Shown: positions 5,837 through 6,474 of the stretch, piece after piece
Layout of the letters: every line of letters starts with the position of its first letter
Position numbering within the stretch: the first letter of the stretch is position 1
Assembly (NCBI GenBank): GCA_014763835.1
Contig: JACXUQ010000079.1
Location: forward strand, 1 to 6,474
Length of the DNA stretch: 6,474 nt
Source of the DNA: Thiotrichales bacterium
GTDB taxonomy: Bacteria > Pseudomonadota > Gammaproteobacteria > Thiomicrospirales > Thiomicrospiraceae
Direction of reading: 5' to 3'
The notes under the pieces: generated by a model
Told to the model about the DNA's origin: nothing
The model's database searches: none
What the model saw: only the letters and a program-made list of their open reading frames with translations
Program-made: the position numbers and the translations under genes

Positions 5837-6328
5837 ATGCGGAGAATTGTCCTGTTTTTGGTATTGGCCTTGCCCGTTTTTTCAAAGGCCCATGCGACCA
5901 CGCTCGATGAGGCTGCGAATAAGATGGCTAAGGTGGTGGCCGAGAATCCTTTCTTTCTCAAATTATCGGCGATCAATCTTAAAGTGAATGGTTATCTCGC
6001 TTATGTGGAGGACGAGCAACTTTTCGGTCAGGCGGAAAAGTGGGTGGGGCCGGAGCGGAGCTGGCAGTTGGCGGCAGGCGATTGCGAGGAGTTTGTGATG
6101 CTTAAGGAGTATTTTCTTACCAAGGCGGGTATCGCGCCGGAATCCATGCATTACCTGATTCAAAACGAACATATTTTATTGTTGGTGGAGCATGAAGGCG
6201 AAGCGCTGCTGCTGGACAACAGAACCAATTTCATTAAGCGCATTAGAGTGGGGGCAGAGAGTTTGGCGAAGCTGCCTTCCAAAGCGGAGATATTGGCTAG
6301 AAAAAGAGCGGCCGCTACTGCCGGCTAA
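5837..6328 (+). CDS. Exported transglutaminase-like cysteine peptidase (LapG/BTLCP family)
   Basis: Predicted periplasmic cysteine peptidase of the bacterial transglutaminase-like family (BTLCP, DUF920), whose characterised member LapG cleaves LapA-type surface adhesins to release biofilm cells. The 163-residue product begins with a signal peptide (MRRIVLFLVLALPVFSKAHA, cleavage likely after A20). It then shows the family landmarks: VNGYLAYVEDEQLFG (50-64), W69, GDCEEF with the nucleophile C83, EH with H112, and LLLDN with D127. The His-Asp spacing of 15 equals that I recall for LapG. D82 and E84, which flank the Cys, are the positions that bind calcium in LapG. It is shorter than typical LapG (over 200 residues). 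No LapD- or adhesin-like gene is visible nearby, so its substrate is unknown. The ribosome site is weak (TAAGAG, 7 nt ahead). The gene lies between two terminators, so it is probably transcribed alone, though no convincing promoter was found at 5750-5836. Confidence 0.85.
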   Translation: MRRIVLFLVLALPVFSKAHATTLDEAANKMAKVVAENPFFLKLSAINLKVNGYLAYVEDEQLFGQAEKWVGPERSWQLAAGDCEEFVMLKEYFLTKAGIAPESMHYLIQNEHILLLVEHEGEALLLDNRTNFIKRIRVGAESLAKLPSKAEILARKRAAATAG

Positions 6329-6333
6329 AGTTT

Positions 6334-6362
6334 GGCATCCACAAGCGTTGGATGCCGTTTTT
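6334..6362 (+). terminator. Terminator between the convergent LapG-like and sufE genes
   Basis: GGCATCCA (6334-6341) pairs with TGGATGCC (6349-6356) around a 7-nt loop, followed by G and T5 (6358-6362). It lies 5 nt beyond the peptidase stop and ends just before the sufE stop. In the leftward direction the stem is followed by AAACTTT, a poor U-tract, so it may serve sufE only weakly. Confidence 0.85.
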
Positions 6363-6363
6363 G

Positions 6364-6375
6364 TTAAGCGCTTAA
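6364..6375. repeat. Perfect 12-bp palindrome over the sufE stop codon
   Basis: TTAAGCGCTTAA is a perfect palindrome that includes the sufE TAA stop and the preceding Ser-Ala codons. It shares its half-sites with the dyad at 4720-4731. Confidence 0.5.
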
Positions 6376-6474
6376 ACGTTTTTGGCCTTCGGCCTGGATA
6401 CGTTTAATCATGTGGTATAAACCGGTCGAACGGTTGGGGCTGAGTTGCTGTAAAAGTCCGATCTTGCCTAAAAA
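6364..6474 (-). CDS. sufE: SufE-family sulfur acceptor, C-terminal end (cut by window edge)
   Basis: Reading leftward from the window edge gives 36 residues and a TAA stop (complement of 6364-6366). They begin FLGKIGLLQQLSPNRSTGLY and end KRLSA. This matches the SufE/CsdE C-terminal pattern, a LGL-x3-LSPNRS-x-GL segment followed by a basic helix with M-x2-RI. SufE takes persulfide sulfur from a cysteine desulfurase (SufS) and passes it to the Fe-S scaffold. The active-site cysteine lies outside the window and cannot be checked, and SufE cannot be separated from CsdE on this fragment. The gene converges on the LapG-like gene. Confidence 0.75.
   Translation of the reverse strand, partial: FLGKIGLLQQLSPNRSTGLYHMIKRIQAEGQKRLSA
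6372..6407. repeat. Nested inverted repeat within the sufE 3' coding end
   Basis: TTAAACG (6372-6378) and CGTTTAA (6401-6407) are perfect inverted arms. Within them GGCC (6384-6387) and GGCC (6391-6394) flank TTC, giving a GC-rich inner hairpin. The sequence codes for the end of SufE, so the structure may be incidental. It might also aid termination of transcripts that read through from the left. Confidence 0.4.

Noticed and set aside
5748..5987. Small plus-strand open frame (79 codons) beginning in the htpX terminator
   Set aside because: It overlaps the signal-peptide-bearing LapG-like gene in another frame, starts within the terminator and has no ribosome site.
1..6474. Mobile element, CRISPR array, tRNA/rRNA gene or novel multi-gene system
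   Set aside because: No transposase, integrase, regularly spaced repeats, cloverleaf or cluster of unknown genes was seen. All genes belong to known chromosomal families with ordinary spacing.

Overview
The window looks like a housekeeping stretch of a gammaproteobacterial chromosome. The evidence is a mreB gene divergent from a gatCAB operon (an order I recall from Pseudomonas), proteobacterial-type GatB and HtpX sequences, and moderate GC content by eye. I cannot name a genus. Some relative of sulfur-oxidising Thiotrichales is possible but is only a guess. Nothing points to phage, plasmid, IS element, CRISPR array or defence island. No tRNA or rRNA gene was seen.

Layout. Positions 1-1028 (minus strand) hold nearly all of mreB, which lacks only its last few codons. 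A 324-base divergent intergenic region (1029-1352) carries the likely mreB and gatC promoters and a run of helically phased A/T tracts. Positions 1353-4576 hold gatC-gatA-gatB, a tight operon that ends in a strong Rho-independent terminator (4620-4655). Positions 4656-4794 are the control region of htpX, the most structured non-coding DNA here: a good sigma70-type promoter, an inverted repeat in the promoter spacer, a dyad at the predicted start point, and a hairpin that encloses the Shine-Dalgarno sequence. htpX (4795-5694) ends in a perfect 10-bp terminator. A small exported transglutaminase-like cysteine peptidase of the LapG/BTLCP type follows (5837-6328). It converges on the 3' end of a sufE-like gene (minus strand, 6364-6474), and a terminator lies between them.

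How the genes work together. GatA, GatB and GatC form one enzyme that amidates misacylated Asp-tRNA(Asn) and/or Glu-tRNA(Gln). MreB organises the rod-shaped cell wall. HtpX is an inner-membrane quality-control protease. The LapG-like protein should act in the periplasm, and SufE helps build Fe-S clusters. Apart from gatCAB these are independent transcription units, each bounded by terminators or divergent promoters.

I did not find a new multi-gene system. The items most worth a second look are the possible RNA thermometer and nested repeats in front of htpX, and the compact stand-alone LapG-like peptidase.
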